DNA of 64,000 bases from Panorpa germanica (Eukaryota > Arthropoda > Insecta > Mecoptera > Panorpidae), in contig OY783217.1 in assembly GCA_963678705.1 (NCBI GenBank), forward strand, positions 5,642,001-5,706,000. The letters run 5' to 3'. A model generated the notes under the pieces. That model saw nothing but the letters and a program-made list of their open reading frames with translations. It made no database searches and was not told the origin of the DNA. The translations under genes were made by a program, and so were the position numbers. This document shows positions 38,401 to 49,411 of this stretch, piece after piece (position 1 is the stretch's first letter; every line of letters begins with the position of its first letter).

Positions 38401-39062
38401 AGAAATCTAAAAAAAATGTTTAGAAAAAAAAAGTTCATGAATTTAAAAAAGGTCGTATAAAAGCCAAAATCGCGTAGATATTTAAAATGTAATGAAGCAG
38501 TTATTTACTTTAAAGCCTAGCGAACATAACTGCATCAAAAAATTTCAAGAAATCAAAAAAAAATTTTTAGAAAAAAAAGTCCATGAATTTAAAAAAGGTC
38601 GTATAAAAGCCAAAATCGCGTAGATATTTAAAATGTAATGAAGCAGTTATTTACTTTAAAGCCTAGCGAACATAACTGCATCAAAAAATTTCAAGAAATC
38701 TAAAAAAAATTTTTAGAAAAGAAAGTCCATGAATTTAAAAAGGTCGTATAAAAGCCAAAATCGCGTAGATATTTAAAATGTAATGAAGCAGTTATTTACT
38801 TTAAAGCCTAGCGAACATAACTGCATCAAAAAATTTCAAGAAATCTAAAAAAAATTTTTAGAAAAAAAAGTCCATGAATTTAAAAAAGGTCGTATAAAAG
38901 CCAAAATCGCGTAGATATTTAAAATGTAATGAAGAAGTTATTTACTTTAAAGCCTAGCGAACATAACTGCATCAAAAAATTTCAAGAAATCTAAAAAAAA
39001 TTTTTAGAAAAAAAAGTCCATGAATTTAAAAAAGGTCGTATAAAAGCCAAAATCGCGTAGAC
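35450..39062. repeat. 3.6 kb inverted array of ~146 bp units
   Basis: The left arm (about 35450-36850) is a head-to-tail array with GATGCAGTTATGTTCG recurring every ~146 bp. The right arm (about 37600-39060) is the same unit in reverse complement (CGAACATAACTGCATC), also every 146 bp, about ten copies each. A second unit (TCTTCAAATCATAAAA..TTTTAACAAGATTATAG) occupies the inner parts of both arms (36880-37140, 37320-37590), leaving a ~170 bp centre near 37150-37310. The right arm is more homogeneous than the left. No coding. Confidence 0.95.
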
Positions 39063-39274
39063 CAGTTACAAATTTAGGAAGACGAGGGTGGTAGGCCAAT
39101 GACAAAGTTTGTCTCTTTTCACGAATTGTGTAGACACACCTATCCAAACTATAGTCTCAAGACTTAACACAACCATTTGTATCTAAAAATTAATAACGTT
39201 CTGATTCATAAGTGATGTTACTTAGGTTGCATAATATTCAGGCGCAATAATTCCAGTAATTGCCATTTTTCCTT

Positions 39275-39835
39275 CTTAAAAATCATGAAAAATTCAATAT
39301 TTTAATTTTATCAAAAACCGAATCTTCGTGGTTTTTGAGATGTAACAAGGCTATAACCTTCTTAAATATCAAGTAAAATTCATTATTTTAATTTTAACAT
39401 AAACAGCATCTTCGTGGTTTTTGAGATGTAACAAGGCTATAACCTTCTTAAAATTCAAGAAAAAGTTAAGTTTTTCAATTTTATCAAAAACAGCATCTTC
39501 GTGGTTTTTGAGATTTAACAAGGCTATAACCTTCTTAAAATACAAGAAAAAGTTAAGTTTTTAAATTTTTTAAAAAATGGCATCTTCGTGGTTTTTGAAA
39601 TGTAACGAGGCTATAACCTTCTTAAAACTCAAGAAAAAGTTAAGTTTTTCAATTTTATCAGAAATGGCATCTTCGTCGTTTTTGAGATGTAACAAGGCTA
39701 TAACCTTCTTAAAATTCGAGAAACACTTTAACATTTCCATTTTTGTAAAAACAGCATCTTCGTAATTTTTGAAATGTAACTAAGCTATATTTAACCTTCT
39801 TAAAATTCAAGAAAACGTTTAATATTTTTATTTTT
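39275..39835. repeat. 87 bp tandem array
   Basis: GCATCTTCGTGGTTTTTGAG recurs at 39321, 39407, 39494, 39581, 39668 and 39755, spacing 86-87 bp, with GGCTATAACCTTCTTAAA in each unit. At least six units; degenerate at both edges. Open frames crossing it are artefacts of the repeat. Confidence 0.93.
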
Positions 39836-41845
39836 TTTTAGCAAAAATAGTAGCTGGATAGTGTTTGAAATGAAGTAATGATGTAATAATTAAATACTTT
39901 GTTTTTGTTATTAGGATGAAACAAGAATATAACCTTCTAAAACAGCACAGAAAAATAAACGTTTTTAATAATCATCATATTATTTCTTAGTAAAACATTT
40001 AAGTTCAAGTTAAAATATTTTTAATCATTTATAAATGTTGTAGTACATATGTTATACATTTCTTATGTCTATTTTAAATAAATCTACTTGAGGTAGGTAG
40101 GTACGGTAGCTATCATTGTTTTAATTTTAAAGTTACTATTTATGAAATAGAGTTGAATAAGCAGTAATTTTGTTTTTGTATGTGCAAAAAATAGAAAAAA
40201 CACGGAAAAATGGTCTTAAAAGTAACTTATAACAAGTTAAACATTCTTAAATTGTGTTTTTTAAATTTAATTTGACGCCTAAAATTACGAAACATTTCTT
40301 ACTTGCTGTTTTCGCCATCTAGTAATAGATAGACTAACTAATTCTAGTTCAAATATTCAAACCATTATTTATTTCTGGATTTACTTAAGAGATGGCAGTT
40401 ATTTTTTGATAGCAAATATTTAAACCTCTATAATAATTTACAAAATATAGTATTATTAGTGAATACTCACATATGATAATGATACTCCAATAATTAATAA
40501 ATTGTATTATACTATTTTAATATATTTATATATAAATTATTTTACACATATCTTGTACAAGTCTTACGTAAAGATTCTATATACTACAATTATCCAACTA
40601 ACAATACCGTTTATTGCTGAGGTATTTTATTGCTATTCGAATTAATTAAATAATATAAAGATTGAGTAAAGATTTTAATTTTAATTTATCTGTATCAGAG
40701 TTCATAATTGTTCTCCTTAAGAGCAGCCAATTTCCAAGTGTTCTAAAACTATTTATATTACTTCTTATAAGTATTTCTTATAAGCTGAATACTTCTTTGA
40801 TAAATATTCTCTAATTTCTTAACTGATACAGATGAAATAGAACATATATATTATGTATACAGAAATTGAGTCGAATATAAATTTACATTATATACTCGCT
40901 AAACAAAAGTATGAATATTACCTTAATCACTGTCAACACTTTACTTAAACGAAAGCTTTAAATATTCTAAAGATACAACAGGTCACTTTAAAACTAGAAT
41001 AAAGCCAAATGTATTTTTATGACTGCATATAACTATGATTAGCGAATAATATAAGTGTACTAAAGAAATATTTAAAAATCATTCAATTCGTAAAATTCAT
41101 AATATTTCTTTTTACTATTCTTAATATTTTGCATTCTAACAAATATCACAATTAATTGCTTATTGTATATTTAATTAATAATAAAACTACTAATACTATT
41201 CTTATTTCTTTTATCAGTTATTTAAGATTTGACAAAAGTCTCAAAAGAAATAAAAAGGCTTAAAAATATAAATGCCTGCTAAAGATGACTAGATTAAAAT
41301 CACCATATTAAAGAATTAGTTCCATAATTAGTACTATATTTTATGTTAATAAGTAAATCATATTTTAATGCTTAAATTTTCTGTGCTATGAGTGCGAACC
41401 TGAAATTGGCAGCACCGCAAGAAAAGGTGATGGTTTGACTAGATACAATTGATTTCGAATGTACATAGTGCAATAATGTTAAGGTTAAGCATCACTCTGC
41501 TACAGTCCTTGCTCAAAATAGTAATCAGAATATAGCACTATCTATATACAACTAAACTAAAAACATAAAACTATTTTGAAGTAATTAATTTTAACGCGTC
41601 GAAATCAAAGAAAATTAAGAAATACACATTTCTGGAATTGATTTACAATTTCTTAAATATTGGACGCAAATTTCGAGTGATTTTATTTCTGAATTAGTGC
41701 TGAATCAATTTATTTGATGTAAATATTTTGCTTTATTCTATAACTAAAAAGTTATATAGAACTCTAGTGTTTTCTATAATTAAAAGGCTAAATTATCTTC
41801 TTCTTGTCTTATAAAATTTTAACATGGATCGGCCTTAAATATATC
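39836..41845. other. Spacer and 3' flank of Oli
   Basis: AT-rich with no coding signal. The minus-strand 3' UTR of Oli must lie in the right-hand part. TTTATT words (AATAAA on the minus strand) occur, for example near 41685, but none can be chosen as the site. Confidence 0.45.
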
Positions 41846-42017
41846 TCAGGATGATTCGGCTCCACTAGAGGGTCCTGGACCCCCTAATTGACTTAGAACA
41901 TTAGCTGGTGCTGCTAATAATTGTTGCAATTTAGCTGCTGCTGGAAAACTTGACAAATCCATTCCTGGTGGTGGAATTCCAGGCGCACCTGGTGGACCTT
42001 GCATATATCCCAGTAAC
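41846..42017 (-). CDS. Oli last exon
   Basis: Acceptor GTGCTTGCAG|G. It codes for [20 protein letters not shown], then [20 protein letters not shown] and ends AESS with TGA. It finishes helix 2 (LLGYM) and supplies a proline/alanine-rich tail. Confidence 0.93.
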
Positions 42018-44092
42018 CTGCAAGCACAGATGAATATCATACACATAAACAAAAGTAATTTGGTAAATATGTATAGCTAGTAATAGATCTAACAAAAGAC
42101 AACTACATATATGTCACATTTATATACTTTTATCCGATTCTTGATGAAATTTTGTCAAATGTATTGTATTGTAAAAGAAATAATTAAGAAAGATTTAAAT
42201 AAATAATTAAAAGGGTAATTTCAAAGCAATTATTATTTGACAATTTGAAAGATGCACCAGGTCTTATTTGGTGATACTATAAAAGTTAAAGCCAATAGCC
42301 TGAAATAAATGATAATATTCATAATTATATCCTGTAATTTTGTATTAAATTACAGTTTAAATATAATAGATAATGGTACATCATTTACAGATTTATTGTG
42401 ACAACGATATTGGAGAAGAGGGAGAATAAATTTAAGTTTTATTACAAACAAACCTTCTAAGTTCTTCTAAGGCATTAGCCTGCATCAATATATAATTCTT
42501 CGCTAAGAGTAGAGTGGCAATTTTAGAAAGTTTTCTAACTGAAGGAGAATGAGCGTAAGGAATAACGCTTCTAAGTTCATCCAAGGCATCATTAAGATCA
42601 TGCATTCTTCTTCTCTCTCTGGCATTAATATTAAGTCTCACTGTTTTTCCTTGTCTTCCCTTTTGTTTCCCACTTGATGATCCAACTCCAATCGGCCCAC
42701 CACGAGACCCTTGTGATCTGTAATACAAGACTTTATTAAGAAATATGATCTACTAGAAATTGAGTTCAGATCGTATAACAAGTTATGCGCTGTATAAGAA
42801 ATGTACCTGTGAGAATGCCCAGGAACAGGATCTGGACGGTTTTCATCTGAATGAGCGGAACTTCCTTGTCCACCTGGGAAATAGAATCCCCCCAATCCGA
42901 CTGCTCCCAAAGGTGTTCTTCGACCTGGAACACTTTGGGGTGGTGAAATAGATGGTTCCGGAGCGGATGCCATTGTTGCAATGCCACCCAACGGGAATCC
43001 ACTGAACTGTCCTGCGTGATCCATGCCTGGAGGCGCTGGATTAACGTTCTGAAAAATAAAATGAAAAAAATTGTAATAAATGGAGGTCCAATTTCTTAAA
43101 GTAGTTCTAAACGTTTACCCCATGAAGAAGGTTGTAGAATTGTCTTTTCTATTGAATCTTAATTTATTAACAATCTGTCAATAACTAATAGTACTAATTT
43201 AGGAAGTTATTATTCTTTAGCAGGAATAGAATTTTGAAATATTATAATTTGAATAGTAAAAGTCACCAGGCGCTATCTGTAAATCTCGATTCATTGTATA
43301 TAGAATTGAATTTGACAAAGACGTTACAAAACAGTCTGATAAATATTTTTTAAGATTGCGTTTGTGCAATATGAAATAAAAATAACCAGTGGCATACACT
43401 GATAAATCTTCTAGAATCACTAGGTATAATACAAACAACAAAACACATTTTTAAATAAAATCGTTTATATAATTTTGCATAGTGAAGGTAGTGTTGTATT
43501 GATGTCTGCAAAAACATATGTTCAAAATTATTTCAACTTAAAAATAATTATGGCAGCAACTATAAAAGAAACTTACCCATGAAATTGAAGTAGTAGTAAT
43601 GTATTATATGTTTTTGTAACTATTTTAAACTTGTGTCATATTTTATTATACGCTTTTATTTCTTTTAACAAAAACAATAAGATGGCGACAAAGGCCAAAT
43701 AGTGTTTCACTCAGGGGTACAAAAGAGTACGGAAAATTCGTATTATCAATAACAAGTGCGACGCCGCGTGACTTTAAATGCTTAAACCAAGAGCGCGGTA
43801 GAACTTGAATTTTGAAAAATATTCAATTTTGTACCATAACTTATACTTGTTATTAATAGAAGAGATTTAAATAATAAAACGTGATAATTAGTTGCAAAAA
43901 TAACTTGATGAATTAAAGTTGAAGTTATTATATACTTACTGCAAGTTGACCGACGTTTGGCGTCGGTTGTGTTTCGTTTCTCCAATTCCAGGTGGCTCGT
44001 GTGTCCCATTGTGGTTCTCCTATTTTCCGAGTGGTAGCAACCGCAGTAACATCGTCTTCATATTCATCACTGGAACTGTCATAATTTTTCAT
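41846..44092 (-). CDS. Oli, Olig-family bHLH transcription factor, 4 exons
   Basis: bHLH regulator of the Olig/BHLHE22-23 class, which binds E-boxes as a dimer in the nucleus; Drosophila Oli works in neurons. Exons (5' to 3' on minus): 44092-43940, 43048-42807, 42717-42454, 42017-41846; phases fit, 276 aa. The bHLH is at ~159-216: basic region [20 protein letters not shown], helix 1 [19 protein letters not shown], helix 2 [32 protein letters not shown] and [15 protein letters not shown] are diagnostic for this class rather than atonal or twist. An acidic N-terminus (SSSDEYEDD) and a Pro/Gly/Ser/Leu-rich C-terminus ([10 protein letters not shown]) flank it. A start at 43024 (MDHAGQF) would make 217 aa; the upstream start is preferred because the exon splices in frame. 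Confidence 0.94.
42454..42717 (-). CDS. Oli bHLH exon
   Basis: Acceptor GTATTACAG|A; donor AGAAG|GTTTGT. It carries the Gly/Ser/Lys-rich lead-in ([13 protein letters not shown]) and almost the whole bHLH domain. Without splicing, translation would run into FVCNKT and stop, so the intron is needed to complete the second helix. Confidence 0.95.
42807..43048 (-). CDS. Oli exon 2
   Basis: Acceptor TATTTTTCAG|AAC; donor CACAG|GTACAT. Reads [20 protein letters not shown] and on to [20 protein letters not shown] and [12 protein letters not shown]. It is Pro/Gly-rich without a known domain. Eight codons precede the internal Met at 43024. Confidence 0.9.
43049..43939. other. Oli intron 1
   Basis: 0.9 kb between donor GCA|GTAAGT and the acceptor at 43049. 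AT-rich; nothing else seen. Confidence 0.85.
43940..44092 (-). CDS. Oli first coding exon
   Basis: ATG at 44092 begins [20 protein letters not shown] and the exon ends [13 protein letters not shown] at a consensus donor GTAAGT, phase 0. No acceptor-like signal lies immediately before the ATG (ATTTATTTATACGAC), so it can be the first exon with a short leader. The acidic serine-rich start looks like a CK2-type target or activation patch; this is inference. Confidence 0.85.
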
Positions 44093-45120
44093 GTCGTATA
44101 AATAAATGTAATGTATAAAACAGCAATTAGTTATTTAAAATAGTGTATTATTTCTGTATTTGTAACAATAAGTTAATTATTTCAATAACTTTTAAGTCTC
44201 GTTCTTATTTTTATTATAAAACTGGGGTTATTCATTTAGTTTATATATATAAATATATTATTTATTTATGTTTTGTACGTATATATATATATTAATAAAC
44301 TTTCACTACTATTTAACTATTTACATTTTATATAGTCACAAAATAATTATTTCACAAGTAATATTAAACATAACCTAAAAGTCCACACGAACTGTCACAC
44401 GACATACAAAAATCTGAACTAAATATTTAATACCCTCTAGCAAATAAAATCTCTCCCTCTTTCATAGTTTTTAAAACACATTTAATATAAGGGTTCTAAA
44501 CATAAATTGCACAAGTGTTGTATATGGTATACCATACGTATGGTAAAACTATAATAAATAAAAGTATATGGTTTAGATTTTGTTCTAAATACATTTATAA
44601 TATCAATTGTGTATTAGTACATACGAAAAGTTGACAGATGTGTGTTTGTATTCCTTCGTTGTTAGGGATTTCAGAAGGTTGCTATGATGATGCTCTGGGT
44701 CGAGGGGAAGCTTCAGGGACAGAGATGATTGTTAGGGGGATGCTCTGGTGATTTAGGGAGTATTGGGTAAGAGGGGTAGTAGTTGTAACCAATGGTTACT
44801 ATATAAAGTGGGAGAACAAAGACTACTGATTCTGTAATCATAACGATAGAATAGATGGAGACAATACTTGCTAGTTATAGATTATAATCTATAATCAAAT
44901 TATACATAGTAAAGTCAATCGAAGCCTTGTTTGTGTGGGTGTCTTATTCAATATCAGAAAATGATATAAATGGACTATTATCACAACTTGCCTAATGAGA
45001 TATTAATAGATATCATTTTTAAGGAGCCTGAACTATAATAGATTTTTATTTCTGTAATAATTAGATTGTAGAAAAACGGTAAAAAATAACGTTTTGAAAA
45101 AATTAATATTATATAATGTA
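44093..45120. promoter_or_regulatory. Oli 5' flank, likely promoter region
   Basis: Immediately upstream of Oli. A patch at 44640-44830 is clearly less AT-rich than its surroundings and contains an E-box CAGATG (44636), a CCAAT-like ACCAATGG and a plus-strand TATATAAAG (44802-44810). The TATA word points away from Oli, so a promoter assignment is uncertain; a conserved enhancer is equally possible. Confidence 0.35.
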
Positions 45121-45460
45121 CTAGCATTTACCCCGTCGCAAAGCAACGTTTGTTTCATATACAGGGGTCGGCGCTCGAAGTGTTATTGTCTATTTTGATT
45201 TCTTTTATTTAAAAACTTTAGTATATTGTAAAAACTAAATACTGTTTACCCCTCTTAATAGTTGCATTGAACCCAATTTCTGAAATTTTTCCTTCAAGGC
45301 ACACAACGCCGATTGTTGATCTAGTGGAAATGGAAATCTGGGAGTTGATGAGCAAGATGAGCTATGGTGAAGATAAATCGATAACGATAATTTTTTTCCT
45401 GCATCATAGATGGCAGCACTCACTGTACTAAATCCATCTCGACAGCTAAGGCATGTCCCG
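45121..45460 (-). mobile_element. Helitron-like 3' terminus (single copy)
   Basis: CTAGCATTTACCCCGTCGCA, with hairpin CGTCGCAAAGCAACG at 45134-45148, is the same terminus as both ends of the 12686-13937 element, and it too is preceded by A. Read on the minus strand it is hairpin, ~13 bp, CTAG and host T, as in Helitrons. The far end is not found; 45460 is a guess. The minus-strand frame 45423-45235 carries no recognised domain. Confidence 0.6.
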
Positions 45461-46192
45461 ATATGTAAAAATTGATAAAAGAAATCGGCGAAGAAAAGTT
45501 TTTTGCATCATTTTTCGATGGCAGCACAAGTGATTTCTAAAAGTATTATATCGATGCAAGTAATGCATACCTGTGAACGTTTACCTTAACGATTAGAAAA
45601 TATGTCTCTACCTCAACCGCATTTACCCTGAATTGAATTATTTATACTTGTAAATGTATATATGAAAACTAATTTAATAATCGGGGTGAATGAACCCTTA
45701 TATTTAATTTTTAACTAGAAATAATAAAGTATGTACATATTTTGCAAGAGCATGCATATATGTATATAACCAAATACTAATATGTAACATAAAATGAATT
45801 CCCCTTTATATAAATCCTCTTTTAAAATACCCTGTCGTTAATACTCATACAAATATAGCTGTCTCTTTCTAATCTATTTAAAAAATGGGATTTAATTTCG
45901 CGCGAAAAATTCAAGTACGTTTTGATATTGGAATTGAGAGAACGAGGTTCGGTATTGATCCAGATACGTAGCCTAGCAACGCGCGCAGCCTCTTTCACAG
46001 ATAAAGTATTAATATTATTCTAGGCCATAAAACATGTATAAATATTATGATACTTTATACGACTGTTATGGGATTACAAAAAGTATTCGAATTATTTTAC
46101 ATGGTTTTTTGTGATAAAAATAATCATACTTTTTTGTTGCGTAGTGTACCTGCCAGTTGAGAAAAATGAAAAGCAAATATGTATTACATAAC

Positions 46193-46195
<3 letters not shown>
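45461..46195. other. Intergenic DNA, no gene seen
   Basis: Contains TAGCCTAGCAACGCGCGC near 45970, where CTAGCAAC is an RFX half-site. No gene. Confidence 0.4.

Positions 46196-46197
<2 letters not shown>

Positions 46198-46273
<76 letters not shown>
46198..46273. repeat. (AT)n microsatellite
   Basis: About 37 perfect AT dinucleotides. The Tyr/Ile-repeat open frame across it is an artefact. Confidence 0.98.
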
Positions 46274-46276
<3 letters not shown>

Positions 46277-46902
46277 GCAACTACTTTGTTTCAGTTGTAA
46301 TACACTAATTTGAATAATTATAATTTGGAAAAATAAAAGAAAAGATTACACATTACTCAATAAGTTCGTAGGATGCCATATAGATGACGCCACTGTCAAC
46401 AAATCCATATGATTGTCCCAAAGTTAGTTAACGAGTACTTATGCAATTTTCAAAAAAAATATGAAAGAACCTGAATTTCTTATGTTGATAAAGCATTGCT
46501 TTTTAATGAGAAAATATACTGAGTCCGAATGACTCTTGTCAAGCCATTGCTTTGCTTGAAGAAAAGAAAAAAGTGATTAACCGTGTCGTAATTAAAATAA
46601 GTCAACGTAAAGTTGAACATCTTATTAATAAATGAACGTGTCAGCATTTTGAACAGATTAAACATTGATAGTATTTTTGTATACGGTTTTGTATGTGTAA
46701 CAACTCTGCTGGAGCAGAATTGAACTTAATTTTTTGCTTACTTAGCTATAAGTTATTCCACTCTTACTACGCATGCGCAATACAACTTTTGAGCACTTAT
46801 TAGAGCACGTTCACAACATTAAGTCTCTGGTTTTAAATGTTCATATTAAAATATTTATATTACTCGTATTAAGACCGAGTTTTGAATTATAATAACATTA
46901 GT

Positions 46903-47187
46903 GACCAACCTAATGAAAGACAGGATTACCTTCAGCAGATTGAAAAGAAGGACGTCTCAGAATTTATAAATGAAAATGGTATCCCAGTAAACATTTTGGA
47001 GTCACTTTGACATCATATTGGAGATGCGTATGATTTTTTTGTCATGAAAGAGTTCATTTATAGTTCAGTTTCTCACAATCGTTCATATGAAATGTCTACT
47101 TTATCGGCTACAAATGGCGAAATTACTCCACCTGTCGGAATACAAATGAAGATAAAGTTGATGCGAACTATAATTGAAGTGAAATAG
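46903..47187 (+). pseudogene. Unrecognised coding-like fragment with one stop
   Basis: A 94-codon frame reads DQPNERQDYLQQIEKKDVSE and NENGIPVNILESL, then a TGA, then HHIGDAYDFFVMKEF and on to a TAG at 47185. Amino-acid balance (K, E, D, Q) is protein-like rather than AT noise, and the frame is held across the stop. I do not recognise the family. Transposon neighbours suggest a decayed mobile-element protein. Confidence 0.35.
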
Positions 47188-47592
47188 TGATAGAAACGTC
47201 ACAAAAAGGGACACTTCACCAAATGTTTACTGGGATAAGTGAAATAATAAATATAAAAGTTTGTGTCACTGGATGTATTTTATTGTAAACCTATTGCAAT
47301 GAAAAATGTTATATTAAATGGACATACATATTATTACATAAATTTATATTTATTTGATGTATTTGGTTTGCATTTTATTTCTGCCAAGTATTTGCTTGAG
47401 AGCCACCAAAAAGTATGTATTTGGAACTTTTCGGCTGCTGTTTATATCTTATGCAACCTAAACAATAGTAAATAATTATACAGCAGAACGTAATTTTATT
47501 AGGAAGACATTTAATCCCCGTTCCCACTCACAGAGTTTTAGTGTTAATTAAAGCTTTTAACCTAAAATGTAAATATCAGCTTGTGAAATATA

Positions 47593-48065
47593 GGGTTTTT
47601 CAACAAGAATTTAAACAAGGAATTTAGAAGAGTAAGGTTTGGCAATTATGAATAAAAAATGATATCGGACAAATAGCCACCGCTGATAAATGTCGATTCT
47701 TTTATCAAAATTTTCAATCACAATCGACAAAAACGGCCCAATAATGCCCCGAGACCACATAGCGCACCACGTTGAGCATGCAAAGGCTTCTCAACAATCT
47801 CTCTTGGATTTTCAGAAGGCCAAATGCGGCAATTTTGTTTGTTGACGTATCCAGACAAACGAAAATGGGCTTCATGTGAAAATGTCACGAATTTTACGAT
47901 ATGTAACTCATATAAATCCACTATTTTCATAGTTTCATAGCGAAATTGAATTTATTGTAACAATTGCCAAAGCATCTGCTACCGATACGTCAAAAAACTG
48001 AATGTCAAAGCTGTCATGTTGTTGGTGTTGCCCCCATTGAAAAAAAAAGTTCTTGTTGAAAAACC
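47593..48065 (-). mobile_element. IS630-Tc1-mariner-type transposon relic
   Basis: Terminal inverted repeats GGGTTTTTCAACAAGAA (47593-47609) and TTCTTGTTGAAAAACC (48050-48065). On the minus strand the interior codes HIVKFVTFSHEAHFRLSGYV then NKQNCRIWPSENPREIVEKP, which matches the central catalytic stretch (F-S-x-E-A-H-F) of Tc1/mariner-like transposases. The canonical acidic residue of FSDEAHF is His here and the rest of the protein is gone, so it is dead and internally deleted. Confidence 0.82.
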
Positions 48066-48340
48066 TCAAACCAAAATTATTTATATTAAATAAAAATAGT
48101 AATTATTACAAAATAATGTATATTACTGACGTGCGACGCATTATTTCACAAGTTCAAAATTGCAATAAAGGTTAAAACCTTAAATTAAAACTTAAATCAG
48201 TGAGTGGGAATGGGGTTTTACATGCTTTTTTAAATAATTTTTTTTTTAAATTGCTATAAATACATACTTCTGCAAGTATAACCAAAAAATTGTGAAATAA
48301 AATTTGAAACATGTCAAGTATTTGTAAATATACATAATCA
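48066..48340. other. Intergenic DNA, no gene seen
   Basis: AT-rich; the word CGACGCATTATTTCACAAG near 48136 recurs, diverged, near 22713, hinting at another dispersed repeat. Confidence 0.4.
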
Positions 48341-48645
48341 CTAGAATGGGGGGTGCCAAGTGGCAGGCGTTATACGTTTTGCGTTTCGTCCCGCGTCCAT
48401 GTTGTCCCGCGTTCAGTGTCCCTAGTTAGTGAATGCTGTGCATCTCGTAGAACATGAATCCCGTAGAGGGCGTAGAGCGTAGTGGAGGGGATGTGAATTT
48501 GTGGTGCTTGCTACGGAAGGGCAAACAAACGACAGGACGGCAAGGAGGGGTGCGCGGAAAGGGATAAACAGGAGTCCTGGGGTCTGCCAGAGAATCTGGT
48601 GAAATATCCAGCAGATTCTCACATCGAATTACAATTACTCCTTCC
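48341..48645. promoter_or_regulatory. GC-rich island, possible enhancer
   Basis: About 300 bp near 50% GC inside ~25-30% GC DNA. It includes an NK2-type CAAGTGG (48358-48364), repeated GTCCCGCGT words and 'CGTAGAGGGCGTAGAGCGTAG'. Frames are open on the minus strand (48695-48426) but have no known motif and no splice context. Conserved regulatory DNA is more likely than coding. Confidence 0.35.
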
Positions 48646-49035
48646 ATTAATGTGACGCAATTTTGGAACAACAGAACAACAATAATCAATTCCAAATTAC
48701 AAGGTTGTTAATCTATTATTTGTTTTGTGGAGGCATATAAACACAAGAAAAACATTTTGGCGATTGCGTGGTCGAGATTGTTAAGGTAGTGATGTCCCGT
48801 CATTTAAATTTCTTATCAGCTTACTTGCAGCTGGAATAGAGTGTTTGTATTGACTTGACTTTTGACTATAATAAAATATAGTCATAAATAAAGAACAGAC
48901 AGTGGTGTAGCAACACATTGTTGTACACATGACACCATAAACTACAAATATATTATAGTATTACCTAAGTAGGCTGATGTTTTCACATCTCAAATCAAAA
49001 CTATAGAATAGATATTTTTTTAACACCTTTTTTGG

Positions 49036-49281
49036 GGTTTTCCACTAATTACGTGACACGCAAGGGAGGAGGGGGAGGGAATGCCACAAAGTGGAGCAAG
49101 AGAGGGAGGAATCAAAGCTTCGTAACATCACATATAAAGTCATGATACTACGAAACGTTCGGAAATAGTATTAAATAAAAAACAAGACAAAAAAGAATTA
49201 GAATAAAAAAAAATGTTTTTACAAAATAATGTGTAACATGACGTGACAAGTGATAAAGAAATTTGTGTAACGTAAATTAGG
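49036..49281. mobile_element. Probable MITE, CTAATTACGT ends
   Basis: CACTAATTACGTGACAC on the left pairs inverted with GTGTAACGTAAATTAGG on the right (about 49264-49280). No ORF; the left part is purine-rich. Superfamily not assigned. Confidence 0.45.
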
Positions 49282-49411
49282 AATAACCTTTGTCCTTGTG
49301 TGTCTCAATTTAGTTCAAGTAACTGAGCTTAGTGGAGAAGATCTTGGAGTTAAGAAGGCCCTCTTCTTGTGATGCCTTGTTTTGTTAAATGGTTATAAAC
49401 ACTATGAAACT

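Noticed and set aside
39577-39765. 62-codon frame MASSWFLKCNEAITFLKL...
   Set aside because: Internal repetition follows the 87 bp DNA unit (29 codons), so it is a tandem-repeat artefact.
42638-43024. 128-codon frame starting MDHAGQF as a single-exon protein
   Set aside because: It reads through the donor at 42806 into intron; the spliced model joins it in frame to the bHLH exon.
46092-46280. Open frame made of Tyr-Ile repeats
   Set aside because: It is translation of the (AT)n microsatellite.
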